DNA of 8,231 bases from Candidatus Woesearchaeota archaeon (GTDB lineage: Archaea; Nanobdellota; Nanobdellia; Woesearchaeales; CG1-02-33-12). The position numbers and the translations under genes are program-made. Below, piece after piece: positions 5,691 through 8,231 of this stretch (the stretch's first letter is position 1; the number at the start of each line of letters is the position of its first letter). Where the stretch lies: the NCBI GenBank assembly GCA_003561825.1, contig PWVO01000167.1, positions 1 through 8,231 of the forward strand. The letters run 5' to 3'. Under the pieces are notes generated by a model that saw only the letters and a program-made list of their open reading frames with translations, ran no database searches and had not been told where the DNA came from.

Positions 5691-7041
5691 TTTTTCCTTT
5701 GTCCTTATCTTGCTCTTTTTCTTCTGGCTTTTCCTTAGCTCCTTTCTCTTTTTTTTGAATATCCTTGTTTTCAGGCTTTTCTTTAGCCTTGCTTTTTTTT
5801 TCTTCTTGATTGTTGTTTATCTCTTCTTCTTTTGATGAATCACTATCTGTTATCTCTTCTTCCTGCAAGTTATTTTTTTCTCCTTTTGTAGCCCCGCCTT
5901 TCCTGCTTTTATGATTATACCTATCCAATTCTTTTTCTTTTTTTACTGCCCTTATTTTTCTAATATTTATTACAATAAGAAAAACAATAGTAAGTATTAA
6001 AACAGACTCAACAAGAACAGCATAAATAAATATATGGTCAAGTACGCACTCATTCCCAATCCTTTCCTCAAAAAACCTGCATGTTATCCTGACACACCTG
6101 TGGTTTTGCGGAACCTCGCCATCGCTGCAGTTAAGCTTGACACATGTGTGGTTAAAGGCATACTCGTCATAATTGCAGTTAAGCCTTGCGCACCTGTGGT
6201 CAGTAATATACTCATTTTCCCTGCACTCAAGCTTGACGCATGTATGGTTGATAAAGCCCTCATCATAGCTGCAGTTAAGCTTGACACAAGTTTGGTTCAC
6301 TATCTTCTCATCAAACCTGCACTCAAGCTCAACACATGTGTGGTTAAAGGCATACTCATTATAGTTGCACTCAAGCTTAGTGCACTTGTTGCTGATGCAG
6401 GCCTCATCATAAGCGCATTCCTCATTGCTGCAGCACTCATGCCTTACGCATTTATGGCCTTTTGCATAAGTGCACTCCTCTTCGCATACAATATCAGCAC
6501 ATTTAAAGCCAGAGCACTTCTGAGTTTCCCTGCAATGTGAGTCTCTTGTGCACTCGTAGACATTTATAGACTCATTCCTGTAGCATGTTCTTTTTTGGTA
6601 GGTTTCAATATAGAATGCAGACTGCGGGTCAACTAAAGTTGTGATGCATGTGGAAAAAAATGTCTGCTGGCCGGAATTAGGCCTTGGCACCCTTGAGCTG
6701 AAAGTGATTTTTCTCTCAGAACTTGGATTTATTGAGATATAATCCCTCCTGTCAGACCTTGCAGGGTCATATTCTATGACATAGCTTGCAATTTCAACAT
6801 CATTCTTAATATCAACAATCTCAACAGCAGTAATCCCTATCTCTCTTGCTCCCATGTTCTTTAAAGTAACAGTCCAGTTCATGGTCTCTCCAATAATACA
6901 AATCCTTTCCTTGCAATGCGCTTCAGTAGTATAAAAATAAGCACTTGAAAAAGAAGAGCACAAAATAATAAGCAAAGGCAGGGCAAACAAGAAAGCTACT
7001 GCCTTATTCCAAATTATAAAATACCCTCTTTTTTCAGCCAT
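5674..7041 (-). CDS. Cys-rich tandem-repeat surface protein with membrane helix and charged cytoplasmic tail
   Basis: This 455-residue protein has a signal peptide (hydrophobic 14-34, ending SSA), an Ig-like domain (~36-150, with MNWTVTLKNMGAREIGI), a Cys-rich region (~153-333), a membrane helix (~336-360) and a 95-residue tail rich in Lys and Glu (361-455). The Cys region starts irregularly (YECTRDSHC, CSNEEC) and becomes a regular 16-residue array (see 6043-6426). The cysteines outside the cell probably form disulfides, giving a rod or knot; I recognise no named domain, though the first part recalls Dickkopf-like cysteine modules. Eight N-glycosylation sequons occur (N55, N156, N233, N249, N256, N265, N297, N304). 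The start follows GAGGATAAAAG, whose GAGG overlaps the TGA of the gene at 7051, so spacing is tight and an operon is clear. A stalk-like or adhesive role with cytoplasmic attachment is inference. Confidence 0.88.
   Translation of the reverse strand: MAEKRGYFIIWNKAVAFLFALPLLIILCSSFSSAYFYTTEAHCKERICIIGETMNWTVTLKNMGAREIGITAVEIVDIKNDVEIASYVIEYDPARSDRRDYISINPSSERKITFSSRVPRPNSGQQTFFSTCITTLVDPQSAFYIETYQKRTCYRNESINVYECTRDSHCRETQKCSGFKCADIVCEEECTYAKGHKCVRHECCSNEECAYDEACISNKCTKLECNYNEYAFNHTCVELECRFDEKIVNQTCVKLNCSYDEGFINHTCVKLECRENEYITDHRCARLNCNYDEYAFNHTCVKLNCSDGEVPQNHRCVRITCRFFEERIGNECVLDHIFIYAVLVESVLILTIVFLIVINIRKIRAVKKEKELDRYNHKSRKGGATKGEKNNLQEEEITDSDSSKEEEINNNQEEKKSKAKEKPENKDIQKKEKGAKEKPEEKEQDKDKGKNENAE
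6043..6426 (-). repeat. Eight 48-base units encoding a 16-residue two-cysteine repeat
   Basis: Residues 206-333 form eight in-register 16-residue units: one divergent (206-221) and seven clearer ones (222-333). Consensus is KL(E/N)C-x-YDE-xxxNHTCV. Cys is at positions 4 and 15, and the NHT, NQT or NCS sequon recurs in most units. Similarity at DNA level is visible (TTGACACA, TGTGTGGTTAAAGGCATACTC on the plus strand) but not perfect, so the array is an old internal duplication with some newer copies: unit 1 and unit 5 share YAFNHTCV. Confidence 0.85.
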
Positions 7042-7050
7042 CTTTTATCC

Positions 7051-8231
7051 TCATGTAACAGCAGACACAATTATTGTGCCATTGCACTGGCCTAGAACCC
7101 CTGCAGGAATCTTGATCTTCCAGAAGAGCTCTGCCCTGTCTTCACTTTGTTCTTCATCATCATCTCTCTGCTTAAGCACAAACCCGTCAATAACCTGCGC
7201 ATCTCCGGTAAGGTTAATCATATTTTCATAGCTCTCTCCCGGGGCAAAGGAATATCTCTGGTAGCCCACAGAGATGCTGCTCTTTTCACATGACATAGAC
7301 AGGTTGTCACCCATTGTTAATGCATATCCCATCATACTGATATTTATATCTTTGTTTCCTATATTAAAAAGAGTCAGGTTAATGTCCTCCTGCGACACAT
7401 TAGTTGCCTGCAGGTTTCCGTAGTCAATAACCTCTTCCTGAGCAGAAATTGCAATAAGCTCATTTACATTTGCAGCCTCATAGTCCCATCCTGGCTCATT
7501 GCTGTGGTCATAAGCAGTGATGTTGCAAATCCAATTTCCAGGGTTTGCATAGTAATGCACATCAAAGCTGCAGGCATACTGGCCTGAAAACTCTGAATGC
7601 GAGATTAGCTCGCAGCTTGTGTTAGTGTACTTCCTGTTATTGCTGTCAATGCCTCCAAATCCTGATAAAGAATAGTAAAACACTGAGCTTACATTCTTTA
7701 TGTCATCAAAACCGTTATTGTCAGAAACAGTGGCATTGCAGTAAACCCTTCTTGACGAGCCGGCATTAAGGTAAATCTCTCCTTCAATAAGAATATTGCT
7801 TACAACAGGCGCATAGTTAGGTATAACTTTGAGAAAAAATGTTTCAGATGTTCCATTAAGCCTCATCATGCCTGAATCAAAGCACATCACTCTCCACAGA
7901 TAACCCCCTGCATCAAGGCTCTGGTAAAAATACTGCTCAACATCCCTTTCAACACTGTAATTGGCCTGCATCTCAGTTCCGTTTATAATAAGGCTGCAGT
8001 TCAATATCTCAGACTCATCATTTACAATATATGCAAACTCAATAGGGCTTCCGTCTGTAACAGTAATATTAGCTCCGTCTTCTGGATAGACTAGGGTTAC
8101 ATGAGGAGGAGTTGTGTCAGCCAGAGTTACATTCTTTGCATATGCAGTGCTTGCCATGTCAAAATTAACCCTGTCTGAATCACAGTATGAATTAACCTCA
8201 ATATCAGAGCTGCCCTCAGCATAGCCTTCAA
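7051..8231 (-). CDS. Glycosylation-rich Ig-like surface protein, 5' end outside window
   Basis: The frame stays open to position 8231 (24 further codons beyond the ATG at 8157, reading EGYAEGSSDIEVNSYCDSDR just inside), so that ATG is probably internal and the start lies outside the window. About 392 residues are visible. One Ig-like domain follows DTTPPHVTLVYPEDGANITV, a signature of archaeal extracellular repeats. A second starts near APVVSNILIEGEIYLNAGSS, and a last domain contains NLTLFNIGNKDINISMMGY and ends in QCNGTIIVSAVT. From the 8157 codon onward there are 16 N-x-S/T sequons, a very high density. Seven Cys are scattered, likely paired outside the cell. The C-terminus has no membrane helix or charged tail, so it is probably shed, or held by another protein such as the product of 5674-7041. 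Its TGA sits nine bases before that gene's ATG. Confidence 0.85.
   Translation of the reverse strand, partial: EGYAEGSSDIEVNSYCDSDRVNFDMASTAYAKNVTLADTTPPHVTLVYPEDGANITVTDGSPIEFAYIVNDESEILNCSLIINGTEMQANYSVERDVEQYFYQSLDAGGYLWRVMCFDSGMMRLNGTSETFFLKVIPNYAPVVSNILIEGEIYLNAGSSRRVYCNATVSDNNGFDDIKNVSSVFYYSLSGFGGIDSNNRKYTNTSCELISHSEFSGQYACSFDVHYYANPGNWICNITAYDHSNEPGWDYEAANVNELIAISAQEEVIDYGNLQATNVSQEDINLTLFNIGNKDINISMMGYALTMGDNLSMSCEKSSISVGYQRYSFAPGESYENMINLTGDAQVIDGFVLKQRDDDEEQSEDRAELFWKIKIPAGVLGQCNGTIIVSAVT

Noticed and set aside
5575..5835. Very hydrophobic plus-strand frame resembling a small membrane protein
   Set aside because: It is the complement of the Lys/Glu-rich tail of the minus-strand protein; AAA/GAA codons read backwards as Phe/Leu-type codons.
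6043..6426. CRISPR-like array from regular 48-base spacing
   Set aside because: Units are contiguous, coding and divergent with no unique spacers; periodicity matches a 16-residue protein repeat.
6034..6540. Long open frame on the plus strand opposite the Cys repeats (168 codons)
   Set aside because: It is the antisense reading of a periodic 48-base array; the repeat unit merely lacks stops in that frame. No promoter or ribosome-binding site, and the minus-strand product has signal peptide, cysteine periodicity and membrane helix.
8155..8157. ATG at 8157 as the start of the last gene
   Set aside because: The frame is open upstream to the window edge, no signal peptide follows this Met, and the protein type needs one.

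Overview
This window looks archaeal, most likely from a small-genome DPANN-type lineage. That placement is inferred from gene style and promoters, since no marker gene is present. Promoters have a purine-rich BRE next to a TTTAWATA-type TATA box about 25-47 bases before the start codons. Leaders are short, genes end at T-runs, Arg is mostly AGG/AGA, and most of the coding space is secreted beta-sandwich (Ig-like) surface proteins with one C-terminal membrane anchor. No tRNA, rRNA or CRISPR array was seen.

Layout: positions 1-353 (minus) hold the start of a secreted Ig-like protein cut by the window edge. It is divergent from 491-2167 (plus), a 558-residue membrane-anchored surface protein with a segment resembling the putative cell-wall-binding repeat 2 (CWB2) fold. 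Positions 2198-2772 hold a decayed IS200/IS605-type element: a broken TnpA (Y1 HUH) transposase with a surviving HUH motif, interspersed with five palindromes, three of which share a CCTTTAGG hairpin apex. An AT-rich orphan gene with its own promoter follows (2803-3408). It carries a 39-base tandem duplication at its 5' end.

On the minus strand, positions 3491-4033 encode a histidine-phosphatase-superfamily protein whose RHG motif reads VHG. It has its own leaderless-type promoter. The rest, 4093-8231 (minus), looks like one operon. It encodes a glycosylation-rich Ig-like surface protein (5' end outside the window), a Cys-rich repeat protein with a membrane segment and a long charged tail, a second anchored beta-sandwich protein overlapping it by 17 bases, and a small basic protein resembling an OB-fold nucleic-acid binder.

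Taken together, the window is a cell-envelope locus: at least five of the seven intact or partial protein genes (1-353, 491, 4500, 5674, 7051) encode exported proteins, four of them likely displayed on the outer face of the membrane. The unusual parts are the palindrome-riddled transposase relic, the orphan gene beside it, and the 16-residue two-cysteine repeat array at 6043-6426.
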